Shown here: positions 1 through 5,659 of the stretch, one piece after another
Layout: the number at the start of each line of letters is the position of its first letter
How positions within the stretch are numbered: position 1 is the stretch's first letter
NCBI GenBank assembly: GCA_012964275.1
Contig: DTUG01000227.1
Coordinates: 1-6,266, forward strand
Origin: Fidelibacterota bacterium
GTDB lineage: Bacteria; Fidelibacterota; Marinisomatia; Marinisomatales; UBA1611
Length of the DNA: 6,266 nt
Direction: 5' to 3'
Program-made: the position numbers and the translations under genes
The notes under the pieces: model-generated
The model's database searches: none
What the model saw: only the letters and a program-made list of their open reading frames with translations
What the model was told of the DNA's origin: nothing

Positions 1-232
1 GATCAAGGATATGTAAGCAAAAATTCCGGCTATTTCAATTCAAACAATCAATAAACAAAATGGACTGACTATTATTACGCTGGAATACCCAAAAGCCAGT
101 GATCCCCGTCCAGATATATTTAATTATGCAGTTAAAAATAATTGGACCATTCTAGAAATGGCGGTTTCAAAACAGAATCTTGAAGAAATTTTCAGAAACC
201 TGACCAAAAATGGAGTTTCTGAAGGTGCATAA
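1..232 (+). CDS. ABC transporter ATP-binding protein, GldA-like (C-terminal end only, cut by window edge)
   Basis: Only the last 71 codons before the TAA at 230-232 can be read without interruption (from base 17). The tail contains a Pro-Arg-Pro-Asp-Ile-Phe segment followed by a Trp-Thr-Ile-Leu-Glu-Met stretch and ends with Leu-Glu-Glu-Ile-Phe-Arg-Asn-Leu-Thr. This is the usual C-terminal domain after the nucleotide-binding core in ABC-2 type ATPases (GldA, CcmA and similar). Walker A, signature and Walker B would lie to the left and cannot be checked. The next gene is an ABC-2 permease starting inside this one, which supports the assignment. In this frame a TAA occurs at 14-16, while the other frame reads Asp-Gln-Gly-Tyr-Val-Ser-Lys into an A5 run at 19-23. 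Removing one A would join the two frames, so a frameshift or sequencing error is possible. The family call is fairly secure, the subfamily less so. Confidence 0.7.
212..215 (+). promoter_or_regulatory. Shine-Dalgarno site GGAG for the GTG start of the permease gene
   Basis: GGAG lies nine bases before the GTG at 225. No comparable purine-rich site stands at the right distance before the ATG at 210. The site is inside the coding sequence of the upstream ATPase gene, which fits translational coupling. It is the main reason for preferring GTG 225. Confidence 0.5.
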
Positions 233-938
233 CACCTTAGTAATATTTCGCCGGGAATTAAAATCATTCTTCGATAGTCCCATGTCCTACGTAATCCTGG
301 TGATATTTGCCGTCGTTACCGGGTATTTCTTTACCAATACATTCTTTCTCTATGGGCAATCGGACATGCGTGCCTTATTTGGAATTGTACCTCTGGTCTA
401 TCTCTTTTTTGTCCCTGGAATTACAATGAGTTTAATCTCACGTGAGAAGGGACTTGGAACGATTGAAATTATATCCACCTTGCCAATCAAGGATCGGGAT
501 ATTGTCCTAGGCAAGTATCTGGCAGGATTTAGCCTGGTACTTATAGCACTGCTTACAACATCACTACACTACATTACTCTCATTGCTGTGGGAAATGAGA
601 TTGATCATGGAGCCGTCTTCACAGGTTATCTGGGCCTGGCATTGGTTGGCGGTGTTTATGCCTCTATAGGATTATTTGCCAGTGGATTGACTGATAATCA
701 GGTGGTCTCATTTATCATTGCTATTGCAATTGTATTCGTATTCTGGCTAATGGACAAAATGTTGATCTTTGTACCTGATTCCCTAGCAGGAATTGTGCAG
801 TATATGAGCGTTGAATTCCACTTATCAAACATTTCCAGGGGGGTGATAGATACTAGAAACCTTATCTATTTTTCTTCCGTTATTGGATTTTTTCTTTTTC
901 TTACAACCCGGTTGGTTGAATCTCGCCGTTGGAACTAA
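225..938 (+). CDS. gldF: ABC-2 type permease, GldF-like
   Basis: This is the membrane subunit of an ABC transporter, expected in the inner membrane with the ATPase encoded just upstream. Read from the in-frame ATG at 210 it has 242 residues; from GTG 225 it has 237. I prefer GTG 225: it has a GGAG site at good spacing, gives an 8-base overlap with the previous gene, and yields a short cytoplasmic start before Phe-Arg-Arg-Glu-Leu-Lys-Ser-Phe-Phe, as in GldF relatives. In ATG numbering, six hydrophobic segments lie near residues 25-46, 54-76, 103-127, 136-158, 165-183 and 217-235. Between the second and third is the ABC-2 hallmark around 77-104 (Ser-Arg-Glu-Lys-Gly-Leu-Gly-Thr-Ile-Glu, then Leu-Pro-Ile, then Gly-Lys-Tyr). 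A Ser-Arg-Gly-Val-Ile-Asp-Thr-Arg segment near 209-216 before the last helix is also typical. The substrate is unknown. In Flavobacterium, GldA/F/G are linked to gliding, but homologues occur in non-gliders, so motility should not be assumed. Confidence 0.88.
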   Translation: MHNTLVIFRRELKSFFDSPMSYVILVIFAVVTGYFFTNTFFLYGQSDMRALFGIVPLVYLFFVPGITMSLISREKGLGTIEIISTLPIKDRDIVLGKYLAGFSLVLIALLTTSLHYITLIAVGNEIDHGAVFTGYLGLALVGGVYASIGLFASGLTDNQVVSFIIAIAIVFVFWLMDKMLIFVPDSLAGIVQYMSVEFHLSNISRGVIDTRNLIYFSSVIGFFLFLTTRLVESRRWN

Positions 939-941
939 AAG

Positions 942-2447
942 TTGCTGACTAAAAATAAAAACTCATTTTTATTGTATTCGTTGCTTTTGCTGGGATGTCT
1001 CCTACTCCTAAATCTTATTGGGCGCAATTGGTACAAACGTTTTGATCTCACTGATAATAAAGTGTATTCACTTTCAAGTTCCAGTAAAAATGTGATTGCG
1101 AAGATCGATGATTTACTGACAATGAAAGTATATTTTTCAGATGACTTGCCGAATGAGCTCGGAAACACAAAACGTTTCTTACAGGATCTTCTTGAGGAGT
1201 ACGCTGCCTACTCCAAAGATAATATTCGCTTTTATTTTACCGTTCCTGAATCAAGTGATGATCTGGAGAATGAAGCAAGAAAAGATGGTATTCAGCCTGT
1301 ACAGATGCAGGTGGTCGAAAATGATAAACTGGAAATCAAAAGGGTTTATTTGGGTATGGCTCTGCTTTATGAAGACAAGAAGGAAACCATACCGGTTATT
1401 CAAACAACAACAGGGTTAGAATATTTGATCACGACCAAAATAAAGACCTTAGTAGATAAGGATAAAAAGACAGTTGGACTTGCAAATCTTGATTCAGATG
1501 CTGAAATAAAAACACAAAATCTGACAGCACAATTAAGACAGCATTATAATGTAAGAAACGTAGATGTAATCACCCCAGTGAATGATGAGATAGATGTGCT
1601 GTTAATCAATGGTGTCACCGATACACTGGATTCTCTAATCGCTGAAAATTTAGATACCTTTTTAGGTAGTGGACGTGGTGTTTTGTTTGCCCAATCTGGA
1701 GTAGCCACTGATATGCAAATTCAACGGGCTTCTATTATAGAATCAGATGTTTTTGATTTTCTCCAATCCTATGGTCTAATTCTGAAGAATAATTTGGTTT
1801 TAGACAGATCCTGCGGGCGAGTGCAGGTCCAGCAGCAAATGGGTTTTATCCGAATGAATGTACCCATGGAGTATCCATTTCTTCCAATCATACGAACATT
1901 TAATGAAGATGAGCTTGTCGTAAATGGTTTAGAACAAATTCATCTATTTTTCCCCAGTGAAATCCAGATTGATACAGTATTTAGCGATAAGATTGCCGGT
2001 GTGGTCAATCTTTTTTCAAGTTCAAACAGAAGCGGTGTCATGACGGGTAGATTTTCTCTTAATCCCGATCCAAAAACCAACCCCTTATTAAGAAATTTAG
2101 ATCAAAGTGGTAAAATTCTATGTGCTGCTTCCAAACTCGTATCAGGCGGCGAGTTGATATTGATTTCGGATTCTAGATTTTTAGCTGATGATGGCGGCAT
2201 GTCAATACCGGAGAATTTAATTTTTCTCATGAATACTGTTGATTATCTCTCTGGGGATAAAGAATTAATTTCTCTACGATCGAGAGAAATTACTAACCGA
2301 CCATTAGATGAATTGGAAGATAATTCCAGGCGACGGTGGAAATGGGCCAATATTTTATTACCATCACTAATCATAGTTGGATTTGGTTTTATGCGTATTA
2401 AGCAAGGGAAAAATCGTGCAGACGTATTGAGGCAGATCTATGAATAA
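942..2447 (+). CDS. gldG: GldG-like ABC transporter auxiliary protein, membrane anchored
   Basis: A 501-residue partner of the GldF-like permease (GldG family; the ABC_transp_aux/IFT52-like domain is known for this group). A hydrophobic helix at about 9-27 is followed by Arg-Phe-Asp-Leu-Thr-Asp-Asn-Lys-Val-Tyr-Ser-Leu-Ser (33-45), the GldG hallmark. A large soluble region follows, presumably outside the cytoplasm, and then a second helix at about 468-484 with a short basic tail. Near the C-terminus, an Ile-Ser-Asp-Ser-Arg-Phe-Leu segment and a Ser-Leu-Arg-Ser-Arg-Glu-Ile segment are family-typical. The start is TTG at 942: an in-frame TAA lies at 936-938, no ATG occurs before the first helix, and the next in-frame ATG (residue 61) would remove the anchor. 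A weak GGAA (931-934) lies seven bases upstream. It is in the same reading frame as the permease, separated only by TAA-AAG. It overlaps the next gene by eight bases. The family is clear; the biochemical role is not well defined. Confidence 0.87.
   Translation: MLTKNKNSFLLYSLLLLGCLLLLNLIGRNWYKRFDLTDNKVYSLSSSSKNVIAKIDDLLTMKVYFSDDLPNELGNTKRFLQDLLEEYAAYSKDNIRFYFTVPESSDDLENEARKDGIQPVQMQVVENDKLEIKRVYLGMALLYEDKKETIPVIQTTTGLEYLITTKIKTLVDKDKKTVGLANLDSDAEIKTQNLTAQLRQHYNVRNVDVITPVNDEIDVLLINGVTDTLDSLIAENLDTFLGSGRGVLFAQSGVATDMQIQRASIIESDVFDFLQSYGLILKNNLVLDRSCGRVQVQQQMGFIRMNVPMEYPFLPIIRTFNEDELVVNGLEQIHLFFPSEIQIDTVFSDKIAGVVNLFSSSNRSGVMTGRFSLNPDPKTNPLLRNLDQSGKILCAASKLVSGGELILISDSRFLADDGGMSIPENLIFLMNTVDYLSGDKELISLRSREITNRPLDELEDNSRRRWKWANILLPSLIIVGFGFMRIKQGKNRADVLRQIYE
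2429..2432 (+). promoter_or_regulatory. Shine-Dalgarno site GAGG for the DUF4340 gene
   Basis: GAGG stands seven bases before the ATG at 2440 and lies within the last codons of the GldG-like gene. It fixes the start of the downstream gene and fits coupled translation across the 8-base overlap. Confidence 0.55.
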
Positions 2448-3030
2448 ATCATTAAAGTATACAATGTCTGCTGTCGCATTATTATTACTACTCTTTTTCC
2501 TAAATCAGAGTCAGCAAAGTAAATACAATCTCTCTTCTAATTTAATCTTTAACGGTGATAGCGAATTAATACATCGGATTATTATGAATGGGAGCAAAGG
2601 CGATACCCTTGAACTGGTAAAAACTGATACAACGTGGACGATGACTCAAGCTGATACATTGATATTGAAGGACAGACAGTTTAATCAATTGTTCGAACGT
2701 TTGATTGGTGGAAAATATGATATGATTGTTTCTAATAATATACAGAAATGGTCAAAATTCGGGGTGACTGATTCCCTTGGTAGGTCCATTCGTTTATTTG
2801 ATAAGAATAATCGGCTATTAGGCCATTACATATTTGGAAATAAGGGACAGGATTATTCTCACAATTATGTTCGTGTATATGATAAAAAAGAGGTATATCG
2901 CACCCTTGAAAATGTGTACTATCTTCTGAATACAAACCCTACATTTTTTGGTAAAAATCCACCTAAAAAGGAACCCGAAAAAGTCGAAAAAAAAGAAGAA
3001 ATAAATATTGATACCACATCTTCTAGGTGA
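2440..3030 (+). CDS. DUF4340-type membrane-anchored protein of the GldFG operon
   Basis: A 196-residue protein with one N-terminal hydrophobic helix (about 8-21) after a short basic start, then a soluble domain probably facing outward. Features shared with DUF4340 proteins, from family knowledge, are a Trp-Thr-Met strand after a Leu-Glu-Leu-Val-Lys segment, a Lys-Trp-Ser-Lys-Phe-Gly-Val-Thr-Asp-Ser-Leu-Gly motif near 103-114, a Gly-Asn-Lys-Gly-Gln-Asp-Tyr turn and a Tyr-Val-Arg-Val-Tyr strand near 143-147. DUF4340 genes commonly sit directly after gldG, as here. It is shorter than many DUF4340 proteins, which can carry repeated units, and ends in a Lys/Glu/Pro-rich tail from about 172 that looks disordered. 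The function is unknown; a role as an accessory part of the ABC complex is inferred from gene order. It is the last gene before the terminator at 3071-3095. Confidence 0.75.
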   Translation: MNKSLKYTMSAVALLLLLFFLNQSQQSKYNLSSNLIFNGDSELIHRIIMNGSKGDTLELVKTDTTWTMTQADTLILKDRQFNQLFERLIGGKYDMIVSNNIQKWSKFGVTDSLGRSIRLFDKNNRLLGHYIFGNKGQDYSHNYVRVYDKKEVYRTLENVYYLLNTNPTFFGKNPPKKEPEKVEKKEEINIDTTSSR

Positions 3031-3070
3031 CCCTCATAGACCCTCCTTTACACCGGCAATGTGGTTATTG

Positions 3071-3095
3071 AAGGCCGGGCGAAAGCCCGGCTTTT
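3071..3095 (+). terminator. Rho-independent terminator of the ABC operon
   Basis: GCCGGGC (3074-3080) and GCCCGGC (3085-3091) form a perfect 7-bp GC stem closed by a GAAA tetraloop (3081-3084) and followed by TTTT (3092-3095). The outer bases AAG (3071-3073) can also pair with TTT (3092-3094), one pair being G-U. It lies 41 bases after the DUF4340 stop codon and only 11 bases before the ATG of the GroES-like gene, so it could also affect transcripts of that gene. Confidence 0.88.
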
Positions 3096-3106
3096 AATTC
3101 TCAATT

Positions 3107-3484
3107 ATGAAAAGGAATAATAAACAAATACTTGTCGTGGGTGACCGTGTCCTGATACAGCCGCATAAAGGCGATAAAATCTCTCCAGCCGGTCTATATC
3201 TCCCGCCCAGTGTTGTAGAAAAACAGGATGTGCGGGATGGTATTGTGGTTGAGGTTGGGCCTGGTATTCCAATGGGTTCTCCCGATGATTCCTTCGATGA
3301 ACCTTGGAAAGAAAATAAATTAGAGGTCAAGTATATTCCTACCCAGGCAGAAATAGGGGATTATGCCTTGTTTTTAAGCAAAGCAAGCATTGAGATACAG
3401 ATTGAGGAAAAAGATTATCTTATAGTACCGCAATCTGCTATCCTTATACTTATCCGGGATGATATTGGTAAAATTCTCGCTTAA
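3107..3484 (+). CDS. GroES-like co-chaperonin (Cpn10 family) with enlarged roof region
   Basis: A 125-residue Cpn10-family protein, longer than classical GroES (about 97). Val-Gly-Asp-Arg-Val-Leu-Ile-Gln-Pro (11-19) is the first strand. Gly-Leu-Tyr-Leu-Pro-Pro (29-34) sits where the mobile loop carries the hydrophobic triplet that binds GroEL. Gly-Ile-Val-Val-Glu-Val-Gly-Pro-Gly (45-53) matches the second core strand. Ile-Gly-Asp-Tyr-Ala-Leu-Phe (83-89) and Tyr-Leu-Ile-Val-Pro-Gln-Ser-Ala-Ile-Leu (104-113) are the closing strands. Between 53 and 83 there is about 15 residues more than in E. coli GroES, including an acidic Asp-Glu-Pro-Trp segment. Similar long GroES-like proteins are known to me from Bacteroidota. 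No groEL is adjacent, so this may be a second co-chaperonin rather than the main GroES. The ATG at 3107 has no evident Shine-Dalgarno site, but starting there keeps the full first strand. The stop overlaps that of the convergent peptidase gene. Confidence 0.85.
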   Translation: MKRNNKQILVVGDRVLIQPHKGDKISPAGLYLPPSVVEKQDVRDGIVVEVGPGIPMGSPDDSFDEPWKENKLEVKYIPTQAEIGDYALFLSKASIEIQIEEKDYLIVPQSAILILIRDDIGKILA

Positions 3485-5595
3485 ATATCTACACCCATTT
3501 CATAAAACATAAACGCCCATTTTTCCGCATATTCCTCTATTCTTTTTTGTGTAGGTTTTCCCGCGCCATGGCCCACGCTTGTGCCTATGCGTATTAATAT
3601 GGGAGCAACTCCAGCTTGTGCGTTTTGCATACTAGCTGCGTATTTAAATGAATGAGCCGGAACTACTCTGTCATCGTGATCAGCGGTATAGATAAGTACC
3701 GATGGATAATATTCACCCGAGCGAATATTATGCAGTGGTGAATATCTATGCAGATTATTAAAGTGATTTCTTTCAATCACTGATCCGTACTCGACGGCCC
3801 ATGCCCAGCCTATAGTAAATTTTTCATAACGTAGCATATCCATTACCCCTACCTCAGGAAATGCTACTCTAAAGAGATCTGGACGCTGGTTCAATACTGC
3901 ACCTATAAGTAAACCTCCATTCGAACCGCCGCGAATCGCCAATTTGGTGGGTGATGTATATCCGGCTGTAATCAAATACTCACTCGCAGCTATGAAATCA
4001 TCAAATACGTTCTGTTTATTCTCAAGCATACCGGACTGGTGCCATTCTTCGCCATACTCTCCCCCACCTCGGAGATTGGCCATAGCGTATACACCATCAT
4101 TTTCAAGAATTATCGATAGCGTTTTATTAAAATAAGGTCGAATTGGAATATTAAAGCCGCCATAAGCATACAGCAGAGTTGGTCTTTGGCTATCTATATG
4201 TAAATCTCTTTTATGAGCAATGAAAATGGGGATCTTCGTTCCATCCCGGGAAGAATAAAATTCCTGCTTTAATACGAAAGATTCTTGGTCAAATTTAGCC
4301 ATTGATGACTGGTATAAACTTGAAACACCCGACTCTATATCATATTGGTAGATTGTTGGTGGACGTACAATGGATTGGAAGGAATACCAAGTAACCATTT
4401 GATCCTTTTTCCCGCTGAAGCCTGATGAAATTCCGGCTCCCGGAAGATTTACATCCCCTACTCTATTTCCATCCAAGTCATATATAGACCATTCCGATAC
4501 AATATCCACCATATAATGCGCAAAGAGTTTGTTGCCGACTAAATTCACATTAGTTAGAACATGCTCCTGTTCGTTGATTATAGTTTTCCAAGATGATTCA
4601 TTAGGATTCTCAAGGTCTATTAAAACAACTTTTCTATTGGGCGTGTTTCTGTCCGTAATAGCAAATAATTGACCATCAATATGGTCAATAATCGATATTT
4701 CTGAACTATAGTCTGCCACAATTGGGATAAAGCTCGTGCCTGGTTTAGACAGATCTTTCACGGCCAATGATTGACCATAGGTACCTTTTGAGCGGTATAA
4801 CATTAAAAACCGACCATCATCTGTCGTACTTGGATAGGGTGAAATACGTGGTGTTTTCGGATCAAAAAATATTAGTTCATCCTGCTCCTGTTTTGTTCCT
4901 AATCTGTGGTAGAAAACTTTTGAGTTTTCATTGCTGGCAGATAGTTCATCACCTTCAGTTGGTTTAGGAAAGGCATTGTAGTAAAATCCTTCACCACTCC
5001 AAGACATCCCGCTGAATTTCAGCCATTTCAGATGATCAGCAAGCAATTGTCCTGTCGCAACATTTAGCACATAAAATTCTCTCCAATCTGAACCTGCTCG
5101 CTGAATGGCATATCCCATATAGCGGTTATCATTGGAAAAATAAATTCCGCCCAAAGCCACCGTTCCATCTTTTGAAAAATTGTTTGGGTCAAGAAAAATT
5201 CTTGCTTCACTATTCGGTGTATCCTGCACATATAATACTGACTGATTTTGTAAACCTTCATTTTTATAGAAATAGATTTTGTTTCCTTTTTGGAAAGGTG
5301 TGCTATGGGTAGGGTAATCCCACAATTCTTTAAGTCTTTTTTCTATTTTTCTACGGTAAGGTATTCGACGCAAATAACTGCTTGTAAATGCATTCTGCTT
5401 TTCGACCCATGCCTTCGTCTGTAGCGAATTATCATCTTCCAACCAGCGATAGGGATCAGATACAGTTACACCATGGTATTTATCCGATGCAATAATTGTA
5501 GCAGATTTTGGATATAGTAATGGTTCCGGCGCTGCGTTGTGCAGCAGAACGATCAATATAGCAGAGCCGATCAATAGATAGGTTATATTTCGCAT
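3481..5595 (-). CDS. Secreted prolyl oligopeptidase (serine peptidase family S9A)
   Basis: A 704-residue serine peptidase expected to cut short peptides after proline. The N-terminus has a basic start and a hydrophobic core (about 5-18) ending near Asn-Ala-Ala (20-22), a likely Sec signal without a lipobox cysteine, so the enzyme is probably periplasmic or secreted. Asp-Pro-Tyr-Arg-Trp-Leu-Glu-Asp (47-54) is the S9A N-terminal hallmark. A beta-propeller region follows to about 430, then the alpha/beta hydrolase domain. The nucleophile is Ser558 in Gly-Gly-Ser-Asn-Gly-Gly (codon 3922-3924), the acid Asp641 in His-Asp-Asp-Arg-Val-Val-Pro (3673-3675), and the base His676 in Gly-His-Gly-Ala-Gly-Lys-Pro (3568-3570). 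Tyr478 in Tyr-Gly-Gly-Phe-Asn fits the oxyanion tyrosine, and Trp599 and Arg643 fit the substrate-binding residues of porcine POP. Length is normal. The ATG at 5595 is preceded by GAGAG at five-base spacing. It lies 58 bases downstream of sir2 and may be co-transcribed with it. A nutritional peptide-degrading role is inferred. Confidence 0.95.
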   Translation of the reverse strand: MRNITYLLIGSAILIVLLHNAAPEPLLYPKSATIIASDKYHGVTVSDPYRWLEDDNSLQTKAWVEKQNAFTSSYLRRIPYRRKIEKRLKELWDYPTHSTPFQKGNKIYFYKNEGLQNQSVLYVQDTPNSEARIFLDPNNFSKDGTVALGGIYFSNDNRYMGYAIQRAGSDWREFYVLNVATGQLLADHLKWLKFSGMSWSGEGFYYNAFPKPTEGDELSASNENSKVFYHRLGTKQEQDELIFFDPKTPRISPYPSTTDDGRFLMLYRSKGTYGQSLAVKDLSKPGTSFIPIVADYSSEISIIDHIDGQLFAITDRNTPNRKVVLIDLENPNESSWKTIINEQEHVLTNVNLVGNKLFAHYMVDIVSEWSIYDLDGNRVGDVNLPGAGISSGFSGKKDQMVTWYSFQSIVRPPTIYQYDIESGVSSLYQSSMAKFDQESFVLKQEFYSSRDGTKIPIFIAHKRDLHIDSQRPTLLYAYGGFNIPIRPYFNKTLSIILENDGVYAMANLRGGGEYGEEWHQSGMLENKQNVFDDFIAASEYLITAGYTSPTKLAIRGGSNGGLLIGAVLNQRPDLFRVAFPEVGVMDMLRYEKFTIGWAWAVEYGSVIERNHFNNLHRYSPLHNIRSGEYYPSVLIYTADHDDRVVPAHSFKYAASMQNAQAGVAPILIRIGTSVGHGAGKPTQKRIEEYAEKWAFMFYEMGVDI

Positions 5596-5600
5596 AAGAT

Positions 5601-5605
5601 CTCTC
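5601..5605 (-). promoter_or_regulatory. Shine-Dalgarno site GAGAG of the prolyl oligopeptidase gene
   Basis: Read on the minus strand, GAGAG lies five bases before the ATG at 5595. This supports that start, which also gives a normal-length signal peptide. Confidence 0.5.
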
Positions 5606-5631
5606 AGAAGTGTTCTAGTAAAATATAATCA

Positions 5632-5659
5632 GATTAATAGAGCTTCGCATCTATTAATC
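5632..5659. repeat. Perfect 9-bp inverted repeat between sir2 and the peptidase gene
   Basis: GATTAATAG (5632-5640) and CTATTAATC (5651-5659) are exact reverse complements separated by ten bases. An additional A-T pair (5641/5650) extends the stem to 10 bp. The right arm overlaps the sir2 stop codon (5654-5656). On the minus strand the dyad lies just upstream of a T-rich TATATTTT (5627 down to 5620). It could be an RNA hairpin after sir2 (weak terminator or processing site) or a DNA operator for the peptidase gene. The stem is AT-rich and not directly followed by a T run, so a strong terminator is unlikely. Confidence 0.6.

Noticed and set aside
935..1168. Minus-strand open frame of 77 codons opposite the start of the GldG-like gene
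   Set aside because: It lies wholly opposite clear GldG-family coding sequence, has no recognisable domain or ribosome site, and is explained as an antisense shadow.
2986..2998. A-rich slippery run (A8 then GAAG) as a possible programmed frameshift site in the DUF4340 gene
   Set aside because: Both alternative frames meet a stop within a few codons (TAA or TGA), so shifting would change only the last few residues; no stimulatory structure is evident right after it.
3029..3045. Two GACCCTC copies ten bases apart after the DUF4340 stop
   Set aside because: Only two short copies with no further units or partner; compatible with chance.
3068..3099. TTGAAG plus TTTAAT as a promoter for the GroES-like gene
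   Set aside because: The spacing is poor (20 bases), the elements straddle the terminator hairpin, and transcription would start at or after the ATG.
3094..3330. Minus-strand open frame of 78 codons opposite the GroES-like gene
   Set aside because: The plus-strand frame matches the Cpn10 family throughout; the antisense product is low-complexity Ser/Thr/Pro-rich, as expected for a shadow frame.
5620..5627. TATATTTT on the minus strand as a -10 promoter element for the peptidase gene
   Set aside because: Close to the Bacteroidota TAnnTTTG consensus, but no matching TTG at the -33 position is visible and AT-rich matches are common by chance, so it is not listed as a promoter on its own.
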